A stretch of DNA of 64,000 nt from assembly GCF_004794105.1 (NCBI RefSeq), contig NZ_SRYR01000006.1:62001-126000 (forward strand), read 5' to 3'. The notes beneath the pieces are model-generated. The model ran no database searches. It worked only from the letters and a program-made list of their open reading frames with translations, and was not told the origin of the DNA. Shown here piece after piece: positions 52,017 to 60,998 of the stretch. How positions within the stretch are numbered: the first letter of the stretch is position 1; each line of letters starts with the position of its first letter. The translations under genes were made by a program, and so were the position numbers. The DNA is from Clostridium sartagoforme (GTDB lineage Bacteria; Bacillota; Clostridia; Clostridiales; Clostridiaceae).

Positions 52017-52922
52017 ATGTATAGAATATTAGCAAGTGATGGCTTACAAGAAAAGGCCATTAATAATTTAATAGAGTTAGGTTTTGAAGTTGAAAATAAG
52101 CACTATGATAAAGAGGTTCTAGGAGAAGTTCTTAAAGATTTTGATGCTTTAGTAGTTAGATCAGCAACTAAGGTTACTAAGGAAGTTATTGAAGCTACTA
52201 AGGGTGGAAAGTTAAAGTTAGTAGTTAGAGCAGGTGTTGGTATAGATAATATTGATGTAGCTGCAGCTAAAGAAGCTGGAATAGAAGTAAGAAATACTCC
52301 AAATGCAAGTTCAGATTCAGTTGCAGAATTAGCGTTAGCTCATATGTTTGCAGTTGCAAGATTTGTAGGCACTTCTAACTACACTATGAGAAATGGTGAA
52401 TGGAATAAAAAGAAATATGAAGGTATTGAAATCGGTGGAAAAACCCTTGGAATTATAGGAATGGGTAGAATAGGAAGAGCTTTAGCTAATAAGGCTACTG
52501 CTTTAGGAATGACTGTAGTTTACAATGATATGTTTGGAAAACAAGATGATTTAGCTTATGATTTCTTAGAGCTTAATGATTTATTAAAGATATCTGATTT
52601 TATTTCTCTGCATGTACCATATGATAAGAATGCCGGTGCGTTAATTGGAAAAGATCAATTAAACATAATGAAGGATGGATCATATATTATTAACTGTGCA
52701 AGAGGTAAGGTAGTAGATGAATCAGCTTTACTTGAAGCTTTAAATAGTGGAAAGATTGCAGGGGCAGGAATAGATGTATTTGAAGTTGAACCTAATACTA
52801 ATGAAATTTTAGTAAATCATCCAAGAGTAAGTTGTACACCTCACATTGGGGCATCAACTCTTGAAGCGCAAGATAGAATTGGTGATGAAGTAGTTTCAGT
52901 AATAAAGAATTTTTTTAAGTAA
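52017..52922 (+). CDS. serA: D-3-phosphoglycerate dehydrogenase (short form)
   Basis: 301 residues, ATG behind AGGGGGCAAA. Substrate-binding RAGVGIDNID, NAD-binding GMGRIGRAL, NCARGKVVDESAL with catalytic Arg and HIGAST with the catalytic His. It lacks the ACT regulatory domain of longer SerA, so serine feedback must be absent or act elsewhere. First step of serine synthesis. Confidence 0.94.
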   Translation: MYRILASDGLQEKAINNLIELGFEVENKHYDKEVLGEVLKDFDALVVRSATKVTKEVIEATKGGKLKLVVRAGVGIDNIDVAAAKEAGIEVRNTPNASSDSVAELALAHMFAVARFVGTSNYTMRNGEWNKKKYEGIEIGGKTLGIIGMGRIGRALANKATALGMTVVYNDMFGKQDDLAYDFLELNDLLKISDFISLHVPYDKNAGALIGKDQLNIMKDGSYIINCARGKVVDESALLEALNSGKIAGAGIDVFEVEPNTNEILVNHPRVSCTPHIGASTLEAQDRIGDEVVSVIKNFFK

Positions 52923-52948
52923 GCTACAGATAAACGGGAGGAATATAG

Positions 52949-54199
52949 ATGGCAACAATTAGACCTTTTAAAGGTATAAGACCAATTGAGGAATTAGCTT
53001 CAAAAATTGCAGCACTTCCTTATGACGTTATGAATAGTGAAGAAGCAAGGGAAATGGTAGAGGGTAATCCATATTCATTTCTTCATATAGATAGAGCAGA
53101 AATAGATCTAGATCCTTCTATAGATGTGCATGATAAAAAGGTATATGAGAAAGCTAGAGAAAATCTTGATAGAATGATTGAAGAAAAGCAATTTATTCAA
53201 GATGAGAAACCATGTTTATATATTTATAGACAAATAATGAATGGCAGAGCTCAAACTGGATTAGTATTTTGTGCATCAATAGATGATTATATAAATAATG
53301 CAATAAAGAAACATGAGTTTACAAGAGCGGATAAAGAACAAGACAGAATAAATCATGTTAATTATTGTGATGCTAATACAGGTCCAATTTTCTTAACTTA
53401 TAGAGAAGATGAAGTAACTTCTGAAGTTATTAAACAATGGTCCAAAGAAGGAACTAAGAGAAAACCTGTATATGATTTTGTTTCAGAAGATGGAATAGGA
53501 CATCAAGTATGGGTAATAGATAATGAATTAATAGTAAAAGAAATCGTAGCACTATTTGGAGAAATAGAAAACCTATATATTGCAGATGGTCACCATAGAT
53601 CAGCTTCAGCAGTGAAGGTTGGACTTATGAGAAGAGAAGAAAATCCTAACTATACAGGAGATGAGGAATTCAATTATTTTTTAGCAGTTGCGTTCCCTGA
53701 TAATGACCTTATGGTTATGGATTATAATAGAGTAGTTAAGGATTTAAATGGTCTTACTGAAGAAGAGTTCTTAAATAAGGTAAGTGAAAAGTTCATAATT
53801 ACAGAAAAAGATGAACAAGTGAAGCCTTCTGATAAGCATACTTTTGGTATGTATTTAGAAAATAAGTGGTATTTACTTGAAGCTAAGGAAGGAAGCTATA
53901 ATGCTGAAGATCCAATAGATAGCTTAGATGTTGCTATATTACAAAACAATGTCTTAACACCTATTTTAGGAATTGAAGATGTTAGAACATCAGATAGAAT
54001 AGATTTTATAGGTGGAATTAGAGGAATAAAAGAACTTGAAAGAAGGGTCCATAAGGATATGAAGATTGCCTTTTCAATGTATGCAACAGAAGTTAGTGAT
54101 ATAATGAATGTTGCTGACACAAATCAAGTTATGCCACCAAAGTCTACTTGGTTTGAACCAAAGCTTAGAAGTGGACTATTTGTTCATAAGCTTAAATAA
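52949..54199 (+). CDS. DUF1015 family protein
   Basis: 416 residues, ATG behind ACGGGAGG. Starts ATIRPFKGIRP, typical of DUF1015, with the conserved LYIADGHHRSASA stretch (about residue 212) resembling the catalytic region of ParB/Srx-fold serine kinases. It regularly accompanies serA and the aminotransferase in clostridia, and no serB is seen here. A role in serine phosphate metabolism is inferred, not known. Confidence 0.9.
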   Translation: MATIRPFKGIRPIEELASKIAALPYDVMNSEEAREMVEGNPYSFLHIDRAEIDLDPSIDVHDKKVYEKARENLDRMIEEKQFIQDEKPCLYIYRQIMNGRAQTGLVFCASIDDYINNAIKKHEFTRADKEQDRINHVNYCDANTGPIFLTYREDEVTSEVIKQWSKEGTKRKPVYDFVSEDGIGHQVWVIDNELIVKEIVALFGEIENLYIADGHHRSASAVKVGLMRREENPNYTGDEEFNYFLAVAFPDNDLMVMDYNRVVKDLNGLTEEEFLNKVSEKFIITEKDEQVKPSDKHTFGMYLENKWYLLEAKEGSYNAEDPIDSLDVAILQNNVLTPILGIEDVRTSDRIDFIGGIRGIKELERRVHKDMKIAFSMYATEVSDIMNVADTNQVMPPKSTWFEPKLRSGLFVHKLK

Positions 54200-54209
54200 A
54201 TGTCTCCAC

Positions 54210-54347
54210 AAAATAAAGATCAACTACGAATAAAAAAGTTTGAATAAGAGAAAAAAGTGAATAAAAAATAATAGAAGTAAAGAGTGAGGAAAGTTAGGGA
54301 TCACAAGGCTTTAGATAAGTTTTGAAACCTAAGTCCTTACTCTTTTT
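54210..54347 (+). repeat. Repeat family D copy 1 with terminator
   Basis: AAAATAAAGATCAACTACG, then GAATAAGAGAAAAAAGTGAA, AATAATAGAAGTAAAGAGTG, ending in the long hairpin AGAGTGAGGA...TCCTTACTCT with inner TTAGG/CCTAA and a T run. It aligns over about 80 bases with 55246-55326. Confidence 0.65.
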
Positions 54348-54700
54348 TTATTTGAAAATTTACTTTGATTTGAAGATTTTATAGTCAATCTTTATTTTAC
54401 TTAAAGTTTTGGAAGTTGATTGTTAGGGGGGTGAAGTAAAGCAGAGAGGGAAGTTGAAGGAGTTATGGGAGTAGATGGATGCGTGCAGTCTTTATTTTAT
54501 GTGTATAATAAATATATCTACAATATTAAAATAAACTAAGAATAAAAAAGTTTGATTAAGAGAAAAAATGAAAGAGACAGTTAATATATTAGAAAAATAG
54601 ACTTGAATACTTTGTATTTATTATGTAATCTTATATATATGTAAATAAATACATTTTTAAAAATAAGATTAAAAGAAATATACAGTATAAGGAGTAAGTT
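54348..54700. other. Gap upstream of the small export gene
   Basis: About 350 bases. It contains a partial D repeat (54529-54590: AATAAAAAAGTTTGATTAAG then AGAAAAAATGAAAG), a purine-rich stretch with a 24-residue ORF (54465-54539, MGVDGCVQSLFY...; ribosome site only three bases away) and an AT-rich promoter zone. Nothing firm. Confidence 0.4.
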
Positions 54701-55207
54701 ATGACGGATTCGTTAATTAATTGGTTTACTAGCACATTAAGTTTTATGCCAAAAGAGCTTGTAGTGTTTATAATATCCATGGTGCCTATTTTGGAGTTAA
54801 GAGGTGGTTTAATTGCCGCTTCATTACTAGGAATTGGAGTGGTTAAAGCTATATTTTTATGTATTGTAGGAAATATAATACCTATTCCATTCATTTTATT
54901 TTTTATTACACCAATATTTAACTGGATGAAAAAGACTAAGTTATTTAGACCAATGGTTGAAAAGTTAGAGAAAAAATCAATGGCTAAAAGTGATCAAATC
55001 AAAAAATATGAGTTTTGGGGACTTGCATTATTTGTTGGAGTGCCTTTGCCAGGAACAGGTGCATGGACAGGTGCTCTTATAGCATCATTACTTGGAATTA
55101 AAACGAAGAAAGCTTCATTAGCAATTCTTCTAGGATTAATAATGGCAACAACAATAATGACCTTTATATCCTATGGAATTCCATGGATTATTCAAGCAAT
55201 TGCTTAA
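54701..55207 (+). CDS. Small multi-drug export protein family (COG2426)
   Basis: 168 residues, ATG behind AAGGAGTAAG. About four membrane segments with FIISMVPILELRGGLIAASLLG, PIPFILFF and GVPLPGTGAWTGAL (Pro-Gly-Thr-Gly signature). The family name comes from a weak export phenotype; the true substrate is unknown. It is flanked on both sides by D repeats. Confidence 0.9.
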   Translation: MTDSLINWFTSTLSFMPKELVVFIISMVPILELRGGLIAASLLGIGVVKAIFLCIVGNIIPIPFILFFITPIFNWMKKTKLFRPMVEKLEKKSMAKSDQIKKYEFWGLALFVGVPLPGTGAWTGALIASLLGIKTKKASLAILLGLIMATTIMTFISYGIPWIIQAIA

Positions 55208-55245
55208 AATATAGTAATCCATAAGGTTAAATAGACCTACATATA

Positions 55246-55376
55246 AAATAAAGATAAGCAATAAATAAAAAGTATCACTAAGAGAAAACAGTGAACAGAT
55301 AATAATAGAATTAAAGAGTAAGATTTAATGATTATAGGTTTCATCCAATATTGATCATAAAATCTTACTCTTATTT
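55246..55376 (+). repeat. Repeat family D copy 2 with terminator
   Basis: AAAATAAAGATAAGCAATAA, AATAAAAAGTATCACTAAG, AGAAAACAGTGAACAG, ending in the perfect 13-pair stem AAGAGTAAGATTT/AAATCTTACTCTT. Parallel to the copy at 54.2 kb. Confidence 0.65.
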
Positions 55377-55433
55377 ATTTTAAGAAATTTATACATAAGT
55401 GAATTAAAATTACCTTTTATGGAATAATTAAGA

Positions 55434-55524
55434 TGTATAAGTTGTAATAAAGTTTTTACATTTTATTAAATTAGTTCAGATAAAAAATGTTTCAGTTAAG
55501 TAAATACAAAATCAACTTATATAA
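55434..55524 (+). repeat. Repeat family B, joined to A upstream of rubrerythrin
   Basis: GTATAAGTTGTAATAAAG at one end, AAAATGTTTCAGTTAAGTA in the middle, and AAAATCAACTTATATAAA running into repeat A. The same join as upstream of rubredoxin. Confidence 0.8.
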
Positions 55525-55525
55525 A

Positions 55526-55640
55526 AATTGAAAGATATATATGCTTTCAATTAATGTAATTTACATTTTAAAATTATTTTTCACTCAAAATGATATAGGC
55601 ACTTAAAATGTATATTATTTATTGAAACATATATATATAT
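55526..55640 (+). repeat. Repeat family A, copy 5, upstream of rubrerythrin
   Basis: AAATTGAAAGATATATATGC, TTTCAATTAATGTAATTTAC, TTATTTTTCACTCAAAATGA, and TTATTTATTGAAACATATAT. The best-preserved copy. TTGAAAG/CTTTCAA also makes an internal hairpin. Ends 22 bases before the rubrerythrin start. Confidence 0.88.
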
Positions 55641-55661
55641 TTTGAAAGGATGTGTTTAAAA

Positions 55662-56216
55662 ATGTCAGTAAATAATGCAATGACAGTAGATTTTTTATGT
55701 TCAGCTTATGGTGGAGAGAGTATGGCTCATATGAGATATACTATTTGGGCAAATGCCGCTGAAAAAGAGAAGTTCCCTAACATAGCAAGACTCTTTAGGG
55801 GGATAGCTTATGCAGAGTGGTGCCATGCTAACAATCATTTTAATGCTTTAAATAAACCAGTTGAGGATAAGACTGTAACTGCGGGGGCTGTATTTGGTCA
55901 TACTAATACAGTTGAAAATCTTCAAGGTGCTATCGATGGTGAGTTACATGAAATTGATCAAATGTATCCAGTTTACTTAGAAGCAGCTAAGTTTCAAAAT
56001 GAGAAGGATGCACAAAGAACATTCCATTATGCCTTAGAGGCAGAAAAAATACATGCAAAATTATTTAAAGAAGCTCAAGATAAAGCTAAAAAAGGTGAAG
56101 ATATAGGTAATGAAACTATTTATATCTGTCCAATATGTGGCTTTACTGAAATTGGGGATCAAGTAGAAAAGTGTCCAGTTTGTGGTGTAAGTAAGGATAA
56201 GTTTAAAGCTTTTTAA
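55662..56216 (+). CDS. Rubrerythrin
   Basis: 184 residues from the ATG at 55662 with GAAAGG upstream. The ferritin-like part carries the di-iron Glu/His ligands (AYGGESMAHMRYTIW, AEWCHANNHF, LEAEKIHAKLF), and the C-terminal rubredoxin-like centre is CPICGFTEIGDQVEKCPVCG. It reduces hydrogen peroxide in anaerobes, taking electrons from rubredoxin. The joined B-A repeat upstream is shared with the rubredoxin gene. Confidence 0.96.
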   Translation: MSVNNAMTVDFLCSAYGGESMAHMRYTIWANAAEKEKFPNIARLFRGIAYAEWCHANNHFNALNKPVEDKTVTAGAVFGHTNTVENLQGAIDGELHEIDQMYPVYLEAAKFQNEKDAQRTFHYALEAEKIHAKLFKEAQDKAKKGEDIGNETIYICPICGFTEIGDQVEKCPVCGVSKDKFKAF

Positions 56217-56275
56217 CTTACACTTTAGAAATTTATCTATAAAATGATAACTGGTCTTTTCTTGGGAAAATAATA

Positions 56276-56339
56276 AAATACATATTATCTTACATTAGAT
56301 TTGGATCTTGATAGTTCGTATGTAAGATAATATGTATTT
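56276..56339. terminator. Bidirectional terminator
   Basis: A perfect 20-pair stem (56276-56295 with 56320-56339) between converging rubrerythrin and mtnN genes. Confidence 0.88.
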
Positions 56340-56355
56340 CTTATAATAGTCTTTA

Positions 56356-57048
56356 TTATAACTTACGTATTATATTTTTTAATAATATAGTTGAGTTTCT
56401 AACAGCTATAGGAATGAATTTTTCATAATCCATATGAGCTCCATTATTAGCATTATCAGAAATAGATCTAATAACTACAAAAGGAATATTGTTTAAATAA
56501 CAAACCTGAGCAATACTAGCTCCTTCCATTTCACAAGCCATAGCATTAAATTCTTTTTCAAACCATTGAATTTTTTCAACGCTTGATATAAATTGATCAC
56601 CAGAAATTATTCTACCAGAGAAAGTGTTAATTTCTTTTATTTCTTCACAAGCTTCTAAAGATGCTTTAATTAAAGCTTCATCACATTTAAAGTCAAAAGT
56701 ATCTAATCTAGGTATTTGACCATGTGGATCTCCGAAAACTGTTGTATCCATATCATGTTGAACTAAGTTAGTTCCTACAACTACATCTCCTGGATATATA
56801 TCTTTACCTATTCCGCCAGCAACTCCAACATTTATTATAGAAGTTACATTGAACTCAGATATTAAAATTTGAGAACAAACAGCAGCATTAACCTTACCTA
56901 TTCCACATACTACAGCTATAATATCTTTATTATCTAAAGTTCCCTTGTAAAAGGTCATATTTGCTTTTTTAGTTTCTTCATTAATAGTCATATCTTTTAG
57001 AAGAAGATCTAATTCTTCTTGCATAGCACTTACAATACCTAAAATCAT
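56356..57048 (-). CDS. mtnN: 5'-methylthioadenosine/S-adenosylhomocysteine nucleosidase
   Basis: 230 residues, ATG behind AAGGAGG. Starts ILGIVSAMQEEL; GVAGGIGKDIYPGDVVVGT; catalytic region FVVIRSISDNAN (Asp) and ACEMEGASIAQVCY (ribose-binding Glu). It cleaves adenine from MTA and SAH, recycling methyl-donor by-products and feeding AI-2 formation if luxS is present. Confidence 0.96.
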   Translation of the reverse strand: MILGIVSAMQEELDLLLKDMTINEETKKANMTFYKGTLDNKDIIAVVCGIGKVNAAVCSQILISEFNVTSIINVGVAGGIGKDIYPGDVVVGTNLVQHDMDTTVFGDPHGQIPRLDTFDFKCDEALIKASLEACEEIKEINTFSGRIISGDQFISSVEKIQWFEKEFNAMACEMEGASIAQVCYLNNIPFVVIRSISDNANNGAHMDYEKFIPIAVRNSTILLKNIIRKL

Positions 57049-57262
57049 AAAATTTCCTCCTTAAATTTTATGTATTAAAACATAATCTTTTAATATAGTA
57101 CCATATTATTTAATTCATTTAAATAAAATATAAGTTTATGTTATTTGTTAAATTTACAAGTTTTGAAAGAAAAATATTGTTGTTTAAAGCTTTATAATAG
57201 TCTAAAATAAGATATATTATATTTATATATTTTAAAGGTAGATAAAAAGGAGAGAAACATAA

Positions 57263-58021
57263 ATGATACAACATCCATTATCTAGAACAGAATTACTTAT
57301 AGGGAATGATGGACTAGGAAAGCTAAAGAATGCTAAAGTTATGGTTTTTGGTGTTGGTGGTGTAGGAAGCTTTGCTGTAGAAGCTTTAACTAGAGCTGGA
57401 GTTGGAACTTTAATATTAGTAGATGATGATACAGTATGCCTAACTAATTTAAATAGACAAATACATGCAACATATCAAACTGTAAGTAAAGTAAAAGTAG
57501 AAGTAATGAAGGAAAGAATACTTTCTATTAATAGAAAATGTAATGTTATTACTCATCAAATATTTGTAACACCTGAGAACTTAAGTGATTTAATACCTGA
57601 TGATGTTGATTACGTAATAGATGCTATAGATACAGTATCTGCAAAAATTGCATTAGCTGAGTATTGCTATGAAAAAGGAATTAATGTAATAGCATCTATG
57701 GGTACTGGAAATAAATTAGATCCTACTCAATTTAAGGTTGCAGACATATATGACACTAAGGTTTGTCCACTTGCTAAGGTGATGAGATATGAACTTAGAA
57801 AAAGAGGAGTAAAGAAATTAAAGGTTGTTTATTCAGAAGAAAAACCAAGAAAGCCTAGAGAAGAAGATGTAGTAACTTGTAAGACTGGCTGTATTTGTAC
57901 AGGTGGAACTAAGAAATGTGCATCTAAGAGACAAATACCTGGAAGTATATCTTTTGTACCTCCAGTAGCTGGAATGATACTAGGTGGAGAAGTAGTTAAA
58001 TCTATTTTAGAAATTGAATAA
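57263..58021 (+). CDS. tcdA: tRNA threonylcarbamoyladenosine dehydratase
   Basis: 252 residues, ATG behind AAAGGAGAG. ThiF/E1-like: GVGGVGSFAVEALTRAG nucleotide-binding loop, VDDDTVCLTNLNRQ, DAIDTVSAK, and a Cys-rich loop (CKTGCICTGGTKKC). It cyclises t6A to ct6A at position 37 of ANN-decoding tRNAs with ATP. A C repeat begins at the stop codon. Confidence 0.94.
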   Translation: MIQHPLSRTELLIGNDGLGKLKNAKVMVFGVGGVGSFAVEALTRAGVGTLILVDDDTVCLTNLNRQIHATYQTVSKVKVEVMKERILSINRKCNVITHQIFVTPENLSDLIPDDVDYVIDAIDTVSAKIALAEYCYEKGINVIASMGTGNKLDPTQFKVADIYDTKVCPLAKVMRYELRKRGVKKLKVVYSEEKPRKPREEDVVTCKTGCICTGGTKKCASKRQIPGSISFVPPVAGMILGGEVVKSILEIE

Positions 58022-58098
58022 TAGGGTGCTAGCGCACAATGAATAATGTAGAATTAAATAAAAAACTCCTATGGAGTTTTTAAATTTGAATTATTTTT
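58022..58098. repeat. Repeat family C, copy 4
   Basis: GGGTGCTAGCGCACAATGAAT then AAAAAACTCCTATGGAGTTT. Follows tcdA directly and runs into a terminator. Confidence 0.65.
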
Positions 58099-58130
58099 AA
58101 ATGGGCTATCTTTATAGACAGCCCATTTTT
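58099..58130. terminator. Terminator between tcdA and the AraC gene
   Basis: AAATGGGCT/AGCCCATTT stem with T run, between converging genes. Confidence 0.8.
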
Positions 58131-58132
58131 CT

Positions 58133-59002
58133 TTAAACTTTCTCTAAAACAGAATTTTCAATTCTATAACTTTTAGGAGACATGCCAGAGACTTTTCTAA
58201 ACATCTGACTAAAGTAGGATGAGTTAGAAAAACCAACTATTGAGGCTATATCTCTTATTGAGTAATTAGTAGTTGCAAGTAAGTTTTTTGCTTCTTGTAT
58301 TCTCCTAGTTATTACATAATTAATAGGAGATACTCCTATTTCCTTTGTGAAAGTATGGACTAAGTGAAATTTGTTCATATAAGATAGGTCTGATAAAAAA
58401 TCTAAGGTTATATTCTGCGAATAGTGTGCATCTATATAGTTTTTTATTTTCATGCATTCTAAATTTATTTTTTCTTGAGATTCTTCTATGAATAGAGAGG
58501 ATGTAGTGTTACGAATAATGTGAGTTATAAATAGTATTAGTATGCTTTTACAGACTAGTTCATAATTAAAAGCTTTATTCTCAACTTCTAATAGTAATCG
58601 ATCAAAATAATCTAATATTATCTCTTTGTCTCTAAAACAATTCTTAATTATATATTGTTTAATTTGCCTATCATTATCAATTAAGCTATATGACTCAGGG
58701 AAATTTAGCAATAGGTTGTCCACTCCGAGGACAGTGTATTCCAATGGAACATCTGAAAGAGAAGACTTTTCAGTATGTAAGCAATTTGGATTAATTATAA
58801 TAAGGTCCCATTTGTTTACCTTAACTACCTTATCATCTAGTAAAAATGTACCTTGACCATTAGTAATAAAGAATATTTCAGTAAAAGGATGAAAGTGAGC
58901 AGTGCTATGCCAATCGTTTTCATATTTTGATTTACTAATATAGAGAAGCTCATAATTAGGATCAGCATTATGCTTATCAATCAAATACCGTGTATTACCC
59001 AT
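58133..59002 (-). CDS. AraC-family transcriptional regulator
   Basis: 289 residues from the ATG at 59002, preceded by GGAGG; the ORF could run on to 59089 without a site. The N-terminal cupin senses the ligand (HSTAHFHPFTEIFFITNGQG). The C-terminal double helix-turn-helix is TLDFLSDLSYMNKFHLVHTF and RDIASIVGFSNSSYFSQMFR. Divergent from the glycan ABC/GH112 operon, which it most likely activates in response to lacto-N-biose, galacto-N-biose or a product. Confidence 0.94.
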   Translation of the reverse strand: MGNTRYLIDKHNADPNYELLYISKSKYENDWHSTAHFHPFTEIFFITNGQGTFLLDDKVVKVNKWDLIIINPNCLHTEKSSLSDVPLEYTVLGVDNLLLNFPESYSLIDNDRQIKQYIIKNCFRDKEIILDYFDRLLLEVENKAFNYELVCKSILILFITHIIRNTTSSLFIEESQEKINLECMKIKNYIDAHYSQNITLDFLSDLSYMNKFHLVHTFTKEIGVSPINYVITRRIQEAKNLLATTNYSIRDIASIVGFSNSSYFSQMFRKVSGMSPKSYRIENSVLEKV

Positions 59003-59065
59003 TTTATACCTCCAATAAAAACCAATTATATATATTATACCACAAGATATATAAAAATATAACTT

Positions 59066-59109
59066 GTTGCTGATAGCAACTTTACACAAAAATAAAGCAA
59101 CAATATTAT
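59066..59109 (+). promoter_or_regulatory. Promoter of the glycan operon with activator site
   Basis: TTTACA (59081-59086), 17-base spacer, TATTAT (59104-59109). The dyad GTTGCT-GAT-AGCAAC (59066-59080) touches the -35 box, as AraC activator sites do. AGCAAC recurs in the spacer and again (TAGCAAC) upstream of the binding-protein gene at 63.37 kb. Confidence 0.7.
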
Positions 59110-59160
59110 TGTGTAAAAGATTACAAACGAATACAATTAATGTATAGACACAGAGAGAAT

Positions 59161-60075
59161 ATGAGGGGAGCGTCGATAAGGATGCGTAAAAAAAGTACTG
59201 TAAACAAGGTGTTTATTGGGTTTTCCGTTATTCCTGCACTTATACTGTTCACCGTATTTATGGTAATTCCAACTGTAAATGTATTTTGGATGTCACTATT
59301 TAAATGGGGTGGATTATCAAACAACAAGAAATTTGTAGGATTTGACAATTTTGCAATATTACTAAAAGACACCAATTTTATTAAAGCATTTCAAAACACA
59401 ATTTTTTTATTAGTAGTAGTAACCATAATAACTATGGTTCTAGCAATAGCATCAGCTGCTGTATTAACTAAAAAGGATACTAAGTTTAAAAACTTCTTTA
59501 GAGTAGTTTTTTATTTTCCTAACATATTATCAGTAGTTGTAATATCTGCTATATTCTCAGCGATTTTAGATCCTGAGAAAGGAATAGTTAATTCTTCATT
59601 AGGTGCCTTAGGATTGGACAACCTAAAGAGGATGTGGCTTGGAGATCAGAAGATTGTAATATGGTGTATAGCCTTTGCAATGATATGGCAAGCAGTTGGA
59701 TATTACATGGTTATGTATATGGCAAGTATGAGTAGTATTCCAGATAGTTTATATGAAGCTGCAGATTTAGAAGGGGCTTCAAGGCTACAACAGTTTTTCC
59801 AAATAACACTACCTTTAGTATGGAATGTTATAAGAACAACATTAACTTTCTTTATAATAAGTACCATAAACTTAAGTTTCTTATTTGTAAAGGTTATGAC
59901 TGCAGGGGGTCCAGATGGTTCCTCAGAAGTATTTTTAAGTTATATGTACAAGCAAGCTTATTCTAATTCATCCTATGGATATGGAATGGCTATTGGAGTA
60001 ATAATATTTATTTTCTCATTTGGTTTATCTTTATTTATTAGTAAAGCAACTAAAAGAGATGTAATTGAGTTTTAA
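59161..60075 (+). CDS. ABC sugar transporter permease (MalF type)
   Basis: 304 residues if the ATG at 59161 is used; ATGs at 59140 and 59182 are other options, none with an ideal ribosome site. About six membrane segments and the permease loop EAADLEGASRLQQFFQITLPLV. It pairs with the next permease. No ATPase gene is present, so a shared MsiK/MsmX-type ATPase is likely. Imports lacto- or galacto-N-biose-type disaccharides, judged from the phosphorylase gene downstream. Confidence 0.9.
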   Translation: MRGASIRMRKKSTVNKVFIGFSVIPALILFTVFMVIPTVNVFWMSLFKWGGLSNNKKFVGFDNFAILLKDTNFIKAFQNTIFLLVVVTIITMVLAIASAAVLTKKDTKFKNFFRVVFYFPNILSVVVISAIFSAILDPEKGIVNSSLGALGLDNLKRMWLGDQKIVIWCIAFAMIWQAVGYYMVMYMASMSSIPDSLYEAADLEGASRLQQFFQITLPLVWNVIRTTLTFFIISTINLSFLFVKVMTAGGPDGSSEVFLSYMYKQAYSNSSYGYGMAIGVIIFIFSFGLSLFISKATKRDVIEF

Positions 60076-60087
60076 GGGGGGATTAAT

Positions 60088-60984
60088 ATGGAGAAGTCAA
60101 ACAAAACTATATCAACAGAAAAACTTGTAAAAATATTTACTTATTTATGTTTAGGTATATTTGCTCTTAGTATATTAATTCCTTTAGGATGGGCAATTCT
60201 AGCATCATTTAAACATAAATCAGAATTCTATGGGAATCCATGGGCATTACCTCAAGGATTTTATTTAGAAAACTTTAAAAAGGCTTTTGTGGAAGCTAAT
60301 ATGGGAGAATATTTTATTAATTCCATTATAGTGACTGGACTAGCTTTGATAATATTATTAGTTGTTTCTATACCAGCAGCTTATGTATTATCAAGATTTG
60401 AATTTAAAACCAAAAAGTTCTTGAACTTATTATTTTCAGCTGGATTGTTTATAAATGTTAACTATATTGTAGTTCCAATATTTTTATTAGTCCTAGATGG
60501 AGAAAAGTATATTAGAAGAATTTTTGAGCTTCCAGCTAGTATGACTGTGTTTTTAGATAGTAGGATAGTTTTAAGTATTATATATGCTGCAACAGCATTG
60601 CCATTTACTATACACCTTCTTACAACATTCTTTAAATCATTACCTAAGGCTTATGAGGAAGCTGCTTACGTAGATGGATGTAGTAATTTAAAAACATTAA
60701 TTCATGTAATAATGCCTATGGCAAAGCCAAGTATAATTACAGTTATATTATTTAATTTCCTAGGATTCTGGAATGAATATATAATTGCTTTAACATTATT
60801 GCCAAACAAGGCAAAGACATTACCTCTTGGATTAATAAACTTAATGCAAGTACAAAAAACTGCAACAGATTATGGTGCTCTATATGCAGGGTTAGTAATC
60901 GTTATGATACCAACAATGATTTTATATATATTAGTACAAAAGAAATTAACAGAAGGTATGACTGTAGGCGGTATTAAAGAATAA
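60088..60984 (+). CDS. ABC sugar transporter permease (MalG type)
   Basis: 298 residues, ATG behind AAGGGGGG, 12 bases after the first permease. Six membrane segments, permease loop YEEAAYVDGCSNLKTLIHVI, and the typical end EGMTVGGIKE. Together the two form the membrane channel of a carbohydrate importer. Confidence 0.94.
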   Translation: MEKSNKTISTEKLVKIFTYLCLGIFALSILIPLGWAILASFKHKSEFYGNPWALPQGFYLENFKKAFVEANMGEYFINSIIVTGLALIILLVVSIPAAYVLSRFEFKTKKFLNLLFSAGLFINVNYIVVPIFLLVLDGEKYIRRIFELPASMTVFLDSRIVLSIIYAATALPFTIHLLTTFFKSLPKAYEEAAYVDGCSNLKTLIHVIMPMAKPSIITVILFNFLGFWNEYIIALTLLPNKAKTLPLGLINLMQVQKTATDYGALYAGLVIVMIPTMILYILVQKKLTEGMTVGGIKE

Positions 60985-60998
60985 TAAGGAGGACAAAA

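Noticed and set aside
54465..54539. 24-residue leader peptide before the small export gene
   Set aside because: The ribosome site is only three bases from the ATG and no attenuator hairpin follows.
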